Of a DNA stretch of 24,911 nucleotides, positions 17,109-23,200 are shown one piece after another. Position 1 is the first letter of the stretch; every line of letters starts with the position of its first letter. Below the pieces are notes generated by a model. That model had not been told where the DNA came from. It saw nothing but the letters and a program-made list of their open reading frames with translations, and did not search any database. The position numbers and the translations under genes are program-made. Origin of the DNA: a virus; IMG/VR virus record IMGVR_UViG_3300025732_000251, positions 1 to 24,911 of that record; one strand, 5' to 3'.

Positions 17109-19346
17109 ATGGCGGTAGAAACACAGGAATTAGCAGTCATAAAATCTGGAATATCTTCAGCCATGGCTGAATCTGCTGGTCAGTTTAGACAAGCAGCAAC
17201 TGCCAGCGCCGCCAGTATTACTAAAGTTGTAAAAGATATATCTAACATCTTCGCTGCGCAAAGAAGAGACTTGGCGGATCTTTCTAATAGTATAAACGAA
17301 GTCGTCCATGAATTAGAACAGACAAATTCTAAATTTGATAATCTAGAAAGAGTGTTTGAAGAATCGCTATCGATTCAAACTGCCATGCGTGGTGATATAA
17401 AAACCATGGCTATATCTATAAAAAATATGACTGATGGTATCTATCAATTAGATAGAAATATGCAAAATACAATGGTTGGTCCAAATGGTCTTCTTAGTGG
17501 ATTGACTGCTGGTTTGACTTCTGGATTTGGTGGCGTTACTAGTAAACTTGGCGATATTCTTTTAAAAGTTGGTGGAGGCGCTGTTCTAGGAGGAGCCGCC
17601 GTAGCTGGTGCTAATTATTTGTCAGGAGGAGGCGTAGGAGCTGGAGGAGGAGCTGTTCCAGGAGGAGTATACGAAGGATCCACTCAATTCAGTTTACAAA
17701 CTAAAGAAGGTAAAAATTTAAATATATCGGAAGGAGATATCCAAAGATTAGCCAAAATATCTGCTCTAGAGGCTGGCTCTTTAGGAGAATCAGGAAGACA
17801 AGCAGTTGTTGACACAGTTCTGAACAGAGCAATGTCTGGTAAATATGGTGGCTCTGATATAAAAAGCGTATTGAGTTCTCCTAAACAATTCAGTCCTGTA
17901 AACCCTTATGGAGATATAGATAGAACTCCTGGTCCAAAAAATATGGAAAAATATGTTGATGAAGTTAAAAAATATTTAGCAGCTAGAGCAGGTGGTGCTA
18001 AGTCTCAATTAGGCTCTTCCCAATATACTATGTTTTTAAATCCAAACATATCCGGACAACATGCTCTAAGCACTTGGTATCAAGATATGTTAAAATCTGG
18101 AGGCGTAAAACAATATGGTTCTGGTAGGGATGTGCATCAACACGGTGTTGGAAAATATGCTGTCCCAGAATATACTGTTTCAGCAACAGGAATTAAACCG
18201 GATCAATATGCAAACCAAGGTCCTTCTGATCAAGATGCAACTCCTGCAGCCATGCCAACTGCTCCAGCTGGTAGTGCCTCAACTCCTGCTGACACCCACA
18301 ATCATAAAGAAGAAACGCTAGGAAAAGATGCTGATAAAGTAAAAGGTCAAGGCGCAACAGGCAGTTTACCTGGTGGAGATATTGTTGCTCTTGGTAGAGC
18401 ATTACAACAAAGAGGAATACGAGTCTCAGAACATCCATTATTTGGAGGCGTTCATCGCGTTCATGGACCTAACAGCGCACACTATCAGGGTCAAGCAATA
18501 GATATTAATGCAACATCAGGAAATTCAAAAGAAGCAGATGATCCAGTAATGGGTCCAAAGTTTGATAAACTTGCACAAGAATTACAAGCAGCAGGTTATA
18601 CTGTTCTGTGGAAAGTTAGAAATCATTTTAACCACATACATGCTCAAATAGGCGGTCAAGGTATCAGAGGAGGCAAATCTGCTATAGGTGGAGCATCTAC
18701 ATCAGACTACACAGACACCACTAAAGCAGCTGTTACTCCAGGCGCAACTCCTACTGCTACTTCTGTACCAGGAGTTTCTGAAACAACTCCATCAGCTATG
18801 GTTCCAACACCAACCACGCCTTCCTCTGTTATGTCAGAGCCTTCTACTGAACAAGCAACTCCAGTAAGACAAGAGGCAGTTACTCCAGGAGTTTCTGCTC
18901 CAATGTCAGGAGTGGATACAAGCGCAATGATGGGAATGATGGGTGGTATGTTACCTGGAGGATTGGGTGGAATACTAGGAATGATTGGACCTATGTTAGA
19001 ATCTTTATTAGGTTCTCTTGCTCCAACAGAAGCATATGCTCAACAAGTTGAACAACCACAAAACGCTGAGATGTTACAAGCATTATCTAATTCTATGCAA
19101 GCCACACAAATGATTAATCAAGCAGCTGTTCAAACTCAAGCGCAAACCGAACAACAAGATATGTCACAATTCAGTATTCCTGGAACAGCTCCAGATGCTG
19201 GTGTAAATCCAAATCAAATGTCATATCAACAAGCAGGTTATTCTTACAATTATCCATGGGATGTAAGTTGGCCAGATTGGGCTTCTATGATCGGTGGTAA
19301 CCACTGGTCAGAAATGAGAAAAATTAAAAAGAATATGTGGGCGTAA
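17109..19346 (+). CDS. gp29: Tape-measure-like tail protein with SleB-type and M15-type peptidoglycan hydrolase domains
   Basis: A 745-residue protein with N-terminal helical/coiled-coil sequence (about 1-120) and an Ala/Gly-rich hydrophobic stretch (about 130-175), as in tape measures. Residues about 205-345 fit a SleB-like cell wall hydrolase: 'IQRLAKISALEAGSLGESGR' with catalytic-type E221, 'AVVDTVLNR' (232-240), 'KQFSPVN'. Residues about 420-515 fit a zinc peptidase of the M15 type: H458-x6-D465 in 'SAHYQGQAIDI' and H509-x-H511 in 'NHFNHIHAQI'. Pro/Thr/Ala linkers surround both domains; the C-terminus has Met/Gly-rich (about 615-645) and Gln-rich stretches, ending in a Trp-rich tail. Position right after the gp26/gp51-like chaperone matches T4 gp29 or lambda H. 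It may cut host peptidoglycan during DNA entry. A separate hub lysin is the alternative. Confidence 0.8.
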   Translation: MAVETQELAVIKSGISSAMAESAGQFRQAATASAASITKVVKDISNIFAAQRRDLADLSNSINEVVHELEQTNSKFDNLERVFEESLSIQTAMRGDIKTMAISIKNMTDGIYQLDRNMQNTMVGPNGLLSGLTAGLTSGFGGVTSKLGDILLKVGGGAVLGGAAVAGANYLSGGGVGAGGGAVPGGVYEGSTQFSLQTKEGKNLNISEGDIQRLAKISALEAGSLGESGRQAVVDTVLNRAMSGKYGGSDIKSVLSSPKQFSPVNPYGDIDRTPGPKNMEKYVDEVKKYLAARAGGAKSQLGSSQYTMFLNPNISGQHALSTWYQDMLKSGGVKQYGSGRDVHQHGVGKYAVPEYTVSATGIKPDQYANQGPSDQDATPAAMPTAPAGSASTPADTHNHKEETLGKDADKVKGQGATGSLPGGDIVALGRALQQRGIRVSEHPLFGGVHRVHGPNSAHYQGQAIDINATSGNSKEADDPVMGPKFDKLAQELQAAGYTVLWKVRNHFNHIHAQIGGQGIRGGKSAIGGASTSDYTDTTKAAVTPGATPTATSVPGVSETTPSAMVPTPTTPSSVMSEPSTEQATPVRQEAVTPGVSAPMSGVDTSAMMGMMGGMLPGGLGGILGMIGPMLESLLGSLAPTEAYAQQVEQPQNAEMLQALSNSMQATQMINQAAVQTQAQTEQQDMSQFSIPGTAPDAGVNPNQMSYQQAGYSYNYPWDVSWPDWASMIGGNHWSEMRKIKKNMWA

Positions 19347-19370
19347 AAAAAGGGGAGCTTGGCTCCCCTT
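19345..19370 (-). terminator. Rho-independent terminator after gp32
   Basis: A 9-bp perfect stem AAGGGGAGC/GCTCCCCTT (19350-19358 with 19362-19370) and 3-nt loop; on the minus strand it is followed by a run of seven T (19351-19345). It ends the gp32 transcript 3 nt after that stop codon. On the plus strand it follows the tape measure stop but has no T run, so it is probably weaker that way. Confidence 0.9.
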
Positions 19371-19373
19371 AAA

Positions 19374-20267
19374 TTATTCATCAGCAAGTTTCTTAAAGAA
19401 TTCCAAAGACTCATCATCGTCATCATCACCAGAGTAATTTGGTGCATGAGTTGCCTTGAATGATGGCGCTTCTTCGGTATCAGCCCATGGGACTTCCTCT
19501 GCCTTAGCACGCTTGGCTGGAGCAGAATCTTCAGCAAGAACCTTAGCAAGACGATTACGTAGTTCCTCTTCAGACTTGAAGTTCTTAGGATCAAGAAATT
19601 CTTGAAGAGAATATTCTGACTTCCAGATTTCTTCTAGCTTTTCGTCATCTTTAAGAAGTGGTCCTGACTTATCAAACTCAGACTTATCATAATTACGATA
19701 ACCCTCAACCTGTCGAATCTTTAGCTTGAATGGTGCGCCAGCCCAGAGATCAAACGGATTAATTGCCTCTTCATCAGCGAACTGAGGCTCCATTGCTTCC
19801 TTCAGCTTATCAAAGATCTTCTTACCATACTTGAATAGGAAAACCTTTCCTTCATTAGCGGGATTACCTGGATCAGAAACAACATAGATATTACTGATAA
19901 AATGAAGACGACGCTTCTGCTTACGAGCAATTTCCTTGTTTGCTTCGATGCCAGAGTTCCAGAGCTTAGAATTATACTCAGAAACTGGATCGTTCTTACC
20001 TAGAGTTGTTAGTGAGTTCTCGATGTACCATCCACCAGGTCCTTGAAAACCATGGTCAAAGATTCGAACAAAAGGTACATCTTCATTAGCGGGAGCAGGG
20101 AGAAAACGAATAACAGCATATCCATTACCAGCCTTGTCTACAGTCGGGGTCCAGAAACGGTCATCAGAGGACTTACCTTCTCCGCCCGACATTTTGTTTA
20201 GTTCTGAAGTGAGAGTTTCTAGCGACTTCTTACCAGAAGATGCTTTGAGTGCTTTAAAATCTACCAT
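19374..20267 (-). CDS. gp32: Single-stranded DNA-binding protein gp32 lacking zinc cysteines
   Basis: A 297-residue protein close to T4 gp32 (301 aa). The basic N-terminus ('MVDFKALKASSGKKSLETL') is the cooperativity domain. The core has 'VIRFLPAPANEDVPFVRIFD', 'HGFQGPGGWYIENS', 'ARKQKRRLHFISNIYVVSDP' and 'NEGKVFLFKYGKKIFDKLKE'. The acidic C-terminus (DDDDDESLEFFKK) is the partner-recruiting tail. The T4 zinc site uses one His and three Cys; this protein contains no cysteine, and the equivalent segment reads 'KNDPVSEYNSKLWNSG'. It coats ssDNA in replication, repair and recombination and binds gp59. Codon usage looks more GC-rich than neighbouring genes, suggesting high expression. An 84-nt gap upstream may hold its promoter; a terminator follows. 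Confidence 0.96.
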   Translation of the reverse strand: MVDFKALKASSGKKSLETLTSELNKMSGGEGKSSDDRFWTPTVDKAGNGYAVIRFLPAPANEDVPFVRIFDHGFQGPGGWYIENSLTTLGKNDPVSEYNSKLWNSGIEANKEIARKQKRRLHFISNIYVVSDPGNPANEGKVFLFKYGKKIFDKLKEAMEPQFADEEAINPFDLWAGAPFKLKIRQVEGYRNYDKSEFDKSGPLLKDDEKLEEIWKSEYSLQEFLDPKNFKSEEELRNRLAKVLAEDSAPAKRAKAEEVPWADTEEAPSFKATHAPNYSGDDDDDESLEFFKKLADE

Positions 20268-20305
20268 ATGTATATCTCCGTATGTTTTGTATTACAATGT
20301 ATAAC

Positions 20306-20334
20306 AGTGTATGATGGGCATTTGTATCACCCAA
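20306..20334 (-). promoter_or_regulatory. Weak sigma70-like promoter candidate before gp32
   Basis: In the gap between gp59 and gp32 the minus strand reads TTGGGT, 17 nt, TACACT. Both hexamers match consensus only in part (3/6 and 4/6). No TATAAATA is present in the gap. A ribosome site CGGAG precedes the gp32 ATG by 9 nt. Confidence 0.3.
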
Positions 20335-20351
20335 CATTATTTAGTATACTT

Positions 20352-20927
20352 CTATTCGCTGAAGAAGTCAAGCAATATTTTCTTGAATTTATCTTTATCA
20401 TATTCTATAAAAGGAGTATATTTTACGATCTTCATTTTATATTCATCCCAAACAGGATCGTATTCCATTTGAGAATCCCAGTATTGAATGGCTCTTGTTA
20501 GATCTAGTATAATACACATAGTTTCTAAACAAATTTCACCACCAAGATAAGTTTTAAACAATATGGGATGACCTTCTTTACAAGCCAAGTTCTTATTGAA
20601 CTTAGGATCCAGTTTACCAAGGTCGTTTTTGAAAATATATGAAAGGGATTGTTTTCTTTTCTTCCAATCAAGATAAGTCTTGTCAGAAGATTCTTCATAG
20701 GCCAAAGGTCTAGCCCACAATTTTCTATTGTCTGAAAGATTAGCTACTAGAAAGTCATGTATGTTTTCTTTTTTTGCCAGCTTCTCAAAGAAGACTTTAT
20801 CTTTACGTTTCTCAAAAGAAGCTGGCGATATTCCTATCTTGCCACCATATTTAATGTAATCATAGTCATGTTTGTTAAAATGACTTTTAAGAGCAACATA
20901 TTCTTTATATGTTTCATACGCAGACAT
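20352..20927 (-). CDS. gp59: Replicative helicase loader gp59
   Basis: A 191-residue protein similar to T4 gp59 (217 aa). The N-terminus holds 'YDYIKYGGKIGISPASFEKR' then KDKVFFEKLAKK (about residues 22-53), the family hallmark, followed by 'FLVANLSDNRKLWARPL'. The C-terminal half contains 'GEICLETMCIILDLT' and 'DPVWDEYKMKIVKYTPFI', corresponding to gp59's C-terminal helical domain. gp59 recognises fork DNA, displaces gp32 and loads helicase gp41. Its neighbour on the right is a SprT-like gene (TAATG overlap) and on the left gp32, its binding partner. Confidence 0.9.
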   Translation of the reverse strand: MSAYETYKEYVALKSHFNKHDYDYIKYGGKIGISPASFEKRKDKVFFEKLAKKENIHDFLVANLSDNRKLWARPLAYEESSDKTYLDWKKRKQSLSYIFKNDLGKLDPKFNKNLACKEGHPILFKTYLGGEICLETMCIILDLTRAIQYWDSQMEYDPVWDEYKMKIVKYTPFIEYDKDKFKKILLDFFSE

Positions 20928-21400
20928 TATATAAGACCAAGTTCCTCTTCTCTGAGAATATTCAGAAATTTATAGTATAATCCTTTTTCACGACCATACG
21001 CCTCAATTTCCCAAGGCTGTTCCCAATAATCAATCTCGTTGATCTCATACTTTTCACCCAACCATTTAACAATATGAGCAGGGCGGCGCATATCTTTCAT
21101 CTCGCCTTTAGCGTACTGTTTCACATGAACCATCTCATGCGCCAAGGCAAGTAACATTTCTTTTTTGTTCAAACGTTTTTCTAATGTTATGTGAAAAAAT
21201 TTAGGACTACAATTTTCTTCTACATAATCGCAACAACCATATTCATCAGAACCTCTATCAAATTTATCAAATTGTATGGTCAAATGAATGTTATTATATA
21301 TTCTAGTTGATTGAAGGAGATATTCTCCATAAAAATTAGCAGCTTTTTTTACTATTGGCAAAGAAACATGATCTGGGCGACCTATAGTCTCTATTTGCAT
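20927..21400 (-). CDS. SprT-like zinc metalloprotease-fold protein
   Basis: A 157-residue protein with the zinc-binding helix 'ALAHEMVHVKQYAKGEM' (HEMVH at residues 88-92, Glu89 as the catalytic base) and a downstream acidic helix 'QPWEIEAYGREKG' that may give the third ligand. Residues about 36-75 are beta strands as in SprT/WSS1-type domains. Phage SprT-like proteins are frequent in T4-type genomes, but their substrates are unknown; cellular relatives process DNA-protein crosslinks, and location beside gp59/gp32 makes a DNA-repair role reasonable but unproven. A strong ribosome site (AAAGGAGG) and TATAAATA lie just upstream, so it may be expressed late. Confidence 0.8.
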   Translation of the reverse strand: MQIETIGRPDHVSLPIVKKAANFYGEYLLQSTRIYNNIHLTIQFDKFDRGSDEYGCCDYVEENCSPKFFHITLEKRLNKKEMLLALAHEMVHVKQYAKGEMKDMRRPAHIVKWLGEKYEINEIDYWEQPWEIEAYGREKGLYYKFLNILREEELGLI

Positions 21401-21426
21401 AGATAGCCTCCTTTTCTTTAACCGAA

Positions 21427-21434
21427 TATTTATA
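21427..21434 (-). promoter_or_regulatory. Late promoter TATAAATA before the SprT-like gene
   Basis: Exact TATAAATA on the minus strand straddling the gp33 stop codon. The predicted start is near 21421, leaving a 21-nt leader with AAAGGAGG before the ATG at 21400. Spacing is ideal for a gene promoter. Confidence 0.7.
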
Positions 21435-21648
21435 TTGGTAGTCTAGCTCCACGTTTTAGAATATTCAGGTTTTCAGCTTCTGCTTGAACCTTTGATTTCA
21501 TTGCTGGGTCTTTTTTGATCCAATATGCTGCAGTTTCTACTTCGAGATTATTTTTCTCACACCAGAAGACAATAGCGTCGATATATTCAATATTTTTGTC
21601 TCTACAAAGTATCTCTACTTCCTCTACGAAACTTGAGCTCTTAAGCAT
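21430..21648 (-). CDS. gp33: Late transcription coactivator gp33
   Basis: A 72-residue protein matching the conserved part of gp33: 'FVEEVEILCRDKNIEYIDAI' and 'FWCEKNNLEVETAAYWIKKD' then SKVQAEAENLNIL, parallel to T4 gp33's C-terminal helices (112 aa; 'IEKMVEEFGMSYLEATTAFL'). gp33 binds the RNA polymerase beta flap together with gp55 and the sliding clamp gp45 to switch on late promoters, which fits the TATAAATA boxes in this window. The N-terminal leader of T4 gp33 is absent. The start overlaps the previous gene by 25 nt. gp55 is not in this window. Confidence 0.85.
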   Translation of the reverse strand: MLKSSSFVEEVEILCRDKNIEYIDAIVFWCEKNNLEVETAAYWIKKDPAMKSKVQAEAENLNILKRGARLPI

Positions 21649-21812
21649 TCTTTTTCTTCTTCCTTGAGTTCTCTCACTCTTTGCTCGAAATAGTTAATAA
21701 CTCTAAAAAACTCCTGTCTATCCTCAAACACCAAGATATTATTTAATTCGTATTCAAAAGCAGTTTTCATCATATAAACTTGGGAAAGAGAAGGCGAACG
21801 AGAGTTCTTCAT
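21624..21812 (-). CDS. Small helical protein upstream of gp33, unknown function
   Basis: Sixty-two residues from ATG 21812, chosen because AAGGA lies 8-10 nt upstream; a longer frame reaching back to 21848 adds residues that overlap the L,D-transpeptidase end. It has an N-terminal Ser-rich part, 'MMKTAFEYELNNILVFEDRQ', and a charged coiled-coil-like end 'YFEQRVRELKEEEKECL'. In T4, a small DNA-binding protein (dsbA) is beside gp33, but there is no visible similarity, so no name is given. It overlaps gp33 by 25 nt, indicating coupled translation. Confidence 0.65.
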   Translation of the reverse strand: MKNSRSPSLSQVYMMKTAFEYELNNILVFEDRQEFFRVINYFEQRVRELKEEEKECLRAQVS

Positions 21813-21816
21813 GAAA

Positions 21817-22218
21817 CTAATCCTTAATTGTGATTGTTGTGGGTTCACCTTTCGTCATATTATAAAGTTCTGAAGCATGTGTTGGATGAAGACGTACGCA
21901 CCCATGGGAGGCAGGGCGACCAAGATTGCCGATATGAGGAGTAGCATGAATAGCATAACCCCCTGTAAAAAATATCGAATGTGGCATAGGCGCATTATCG
22001 TACTTCTTAGAAAAATGCATTAGTTGATAAGCATATGGTCTATAAGACCCAGTTGGTGTATAATAACCTTTTCTGGCAGTAGAGACTGGCCATATATCCA
22101 TGAGTTGTCCATTCTCATAGACACTCATGGTCTGGTGTCGTTTACTAATAACGACATTGTAGTCGGCCATGGAAGAAGTTGAAAACAAAGCAATCACAGC
22201 AATCATAAACTTATTCAT
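21817..22218 (-). CDS. Secreted L,D-transpeptidase (YkuD family)
   Basis: A 133-residue protein from ATG 22218. An upstream in-frame start would give 155 residues but would put 22 extra residues before the signal peptide. 'MNKFMIAVIALFSTSSMA' is a Sec signal peptide with cleavage likely after Ala18. The YkuD catalytic motif is complete: H91 in 'GYAIHATPHIG' and S-H-G-C-V-R with nucleophile Cys107 and R109, followed by 'LHPTHASELYNM'. 'YYTPTGSYRPYAY' is the usual substrate-side segment. Such enzymes make or exchange 3-3 peptidoglycan crosslinks or attach proteins to the wall. A phage copy exported to the periplasm could remodel the host wall; role inferred only. No cell-wall-binding domain is present. 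Confidence 0.9.
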   Translation of the reverse strand: MNKFMIAVIALFSTSSMADYNVVISKRHQTMSVYENGQLMDIWPVSTARKGYYTPTGSYRPYAYQLMHFSKKYDNAPMPHSIFFTGGYAIHATPHIGNLGRPASHGCVRLHPTHASELYNMTKGEPTTITIKD

Positions 22219-22219
22219 T

Positions 22220-22375
22220 TTATACTTTCTCAACTTTGATATTATCACGAATTTCTTTGATTTTAGCATGGACAAAATTTTCAAATTGCGGGTCTTCTTT
22301 GAAGTGTTCTACCATTTGTTGAACTGAAATTTGTTCAGACATAAAACATTCCCAAAGAAGTTCATAATTTTTCAT
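22220..22375 (-). CDS. 51-aa conserved-looking small protein
   Basis: Begins at ATG 22375 with an excellent ribosome site (GAGGAT, 7 nt). Sequence starts MKNYELLWECFMSEQISVQQ and ends in a Lys/Glu-rich helix. No signal peptide or membrane segment. Its stop codon lies 1 nt before the transpeptidase start, so the two are coupled. Function unknown. Confidence 0.75.
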   Translation of the reverse strand: MKNYELLWECFMSEQISVQQMVEHFKEDPQFENFVHAKIKEIRDNIKVEKV

Positions 22376-22384
22376 AATATATCC

Positions 22385-22498
22385 TCAGTGGTTGTGATTC
22401 TGCTTCTTCCAGATCCATGATGTTAGATTTAACAATTTTTGATGAACTACATCGACCAAAGAACTATTCCAAAACCAGTGATTATGACGGTCTGACAT
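22385..22498 (-). CDS. 37-aa Trp/His/Asn-rich small protein
   Basis: Begins at ATG 22498 behind a near-perfect ribosome site (AAGGAG, 7 nt). It reads MSDRHNHWFWNSSLVDVVHQ then KLLNLTSWIWKKQNHNH. Three Trp and five His in 37 residues is unusual. Its stop overlaps the ribosome site of the next gene, a typical operon contact. It lies directly 3' of tRNA-Arg. Function unknown; too short for a family call. Confidence 0.65.
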   Translation of the reverse strand: MSDRHNHWFWNSSLVDVVHQKLLNLTSWIWKKQNHNH

Positions 22499-22518
22499 TT
22501 TAGTTCTCCTTAGAAAGA

Positions 22519-22595
22519 TGGCGGTCCCAGAAGGACTCGAACCTTCAACCTACCGCTTAGAAGGCGGGTGCTCTATCCTGTTGAGCTATGGAACC
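22519..22595 (-). tRNA. tRNA-Arg (anticodon UCU) with encoded CCA
   Basis: Seventy-seven nucleotides that fold as a cloverleaf: acceptor strands GGTTCCA and TGGGACC (one G-U pair), discriminator G and an encoded CCA; D arm around GCTCAACAGGATAGAGC; anticodon stem CCGC/GCGG around loop CTTCTAA, anticodon TCT; T arm GAAGG-TTCGAGT-CCTTC. It reads AGA, the arginine codon that dominates in the genes of this window, so it probably tops up a tRNA that is scarce in the host. Confidence 0.95.
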
Positions 22596-22597
22596 AA

Positions 22598-22632
22598 TAT
22601 TTATATTATATATGATAGGCGTGAAAAAGCAA
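22598..22632 (-). promoter_or_regulatory. Promoter of the tRNA-Arg operon: sigma70-like with overlapping TATAAATA
   Basis: On the minus strand TTGCTT (22632-22627), 16 nt, TATAAT (22610-22605). The consensus -10 places the start a few bases before the tRNA 5' end at 22595. TATAAATA (22605-22598) overlaps by one base, but its T4-type start would fall near 22592, inside the acceptor stem, so the sigma70-like element is the better tRNA promoter. Confidence 0.6.
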
Positions 22633-22660
22633 GTCTTTTCTGTTTCGAGGTAAGACTTGC
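22624..22660 (-). terminator. Rho-independent terminator after the 61-aa gene
   Basis: A 9-bp perfect stem GCAAGTCTT/AAGACTTGC (22660-22652 with 22637-22629) and 14-nt loop, followed on the minus strand by TTTTTC. It separates the tmRNA-61-aa transcript from the tRNA operon; the -35 of the tRNA promoter overlaps its base. Confidence 0.85.
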
Positions 22661-22675
22661 AGAACCCTAATAAGA

Positions 22676-22861
22676 TTATTTAGAGTCTACGAAATTTTTA
22701 AAAGATTCCGCTAATTCAAAAATATCTTTATCTGTTGGGAATGATGGACATTCGCCTTTCGTTTCTTTAGCAAAATCAACTTCTGAATAATATTTTTGCA
22801 TCAAATGTTCTCTTGCTAAATTTAAAAGATCAAATCTAATTTCAAATGGTGTTTTAGTCAT
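22676..22861 (-). CDS. 61-aa protein downstream of tmRNA
   Basis: Starts at ATG 22861 with AAAGGA 8 nt upstream. An in-frame upstream start at 22915 would run into the tmRNA tail and is rejected. The sequence 'MTKTPFEIRFDLLNLAREHL' then MQKYYSEVDFAKE resembles small conserved proteins of T4-type phages without known function. No signal peptide; largely helical. Its leader overlaps the 3' end of the tmRNA coding piece, so both are probably on one transcript that is then processed. Confidence 0.75.
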   Translation of the reverse strand: MTKTPFEIRFDLLNLAREHLMQKYYSEVDFAKETKGECPSFPTDKDIFELAESFKNFVDSK

Positions 22862-22890
22862 TTTGTTTTCCTTTGTGTTTGTGTTGTGTG

Positions 22891-23188
22891 TTGTAACTTT
22901 TCTGTTTCTAGGCAAGTCACCAGCCCAATGAACTTACGCTGCTAGAGCGAAGTCAAATGGTGCGTAGTTATCGTTTGCACCTATACTTGCCTTTGGTCTC
23001 CTTGAACCCTTACTACACCAGTCGATCCTAGTTCGCCCCCATCATAAACATTCTGGTAGGACGCTCATCCCTACTGTCTGCTTTCCTTGAACATCAAAGT
23101 CCACTATGCTCAGAATGTTTATGGTGGAGGCGGTGGGAGTCGCACCCACGTCCTCAGTGTCTATGTCGTTCCTCTCAACGACCTCGGC
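22891..23188 (-). ncRNA. ssrA: Circularly permuted two-piece-type tmRNA (ssrA)
   Basis: Acceptor piece first (about 23188-23122): stem GTCGTT/AACGAC, T arm GTGGG-TGCGACT-CCCAC (23149-23133), acceptor strand CGCCTCC, A, and CCA ending at 23122. The coding piece starts at GGGGGCG (23040-23034) and pairs with that strand over 7 bp, with the third pair G-U, the alanine identity element. Its tag ORF runs from GCA at 22978 to TAA at 22936-22934 and encodes ANDNYAPFDFALAA. GGCAAGT/ACTTGCC (22991-22985 with 22917-22911) encloses the tag. The intervening segment forms a 13-bp stem (23123-23111 with 23055-23043) that stacks on the acceptor stem and is presumably removed by processing. The 3' end of the coding piece is approximate. 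Confidence 0.95.
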
Positions 23189-23192
23189 AATC

Positions 23193-23200
23193 TATTTATA
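23193..23200 (-). promoter_or_regulatory. Late-type promoter TATAAATA for the tmRNA
   Basis: Exact TATAAATA on the minus strand, containing the TAA stop codon of the 97-aa gene. T4 spacing predicts a start near 23187, at the first bases of the acceptor piece. A run-on transcript from the upstream cluster is the alternative source. Confidence 0.65.

Noticed and set aside
19250-19594. Minus-strand 114-aa frame overlapping the gp32 end and tape measure end
   Set aside because: It runs through the terminator and is out of frame with gp32, which is unmistakable.
22676-22915. Longer 79-aa version of the 61-aa protein
   Set aside because: The extra 18 residues would be translated from the tmRNA 3' tail; the ribosome site is before ATG 22861.
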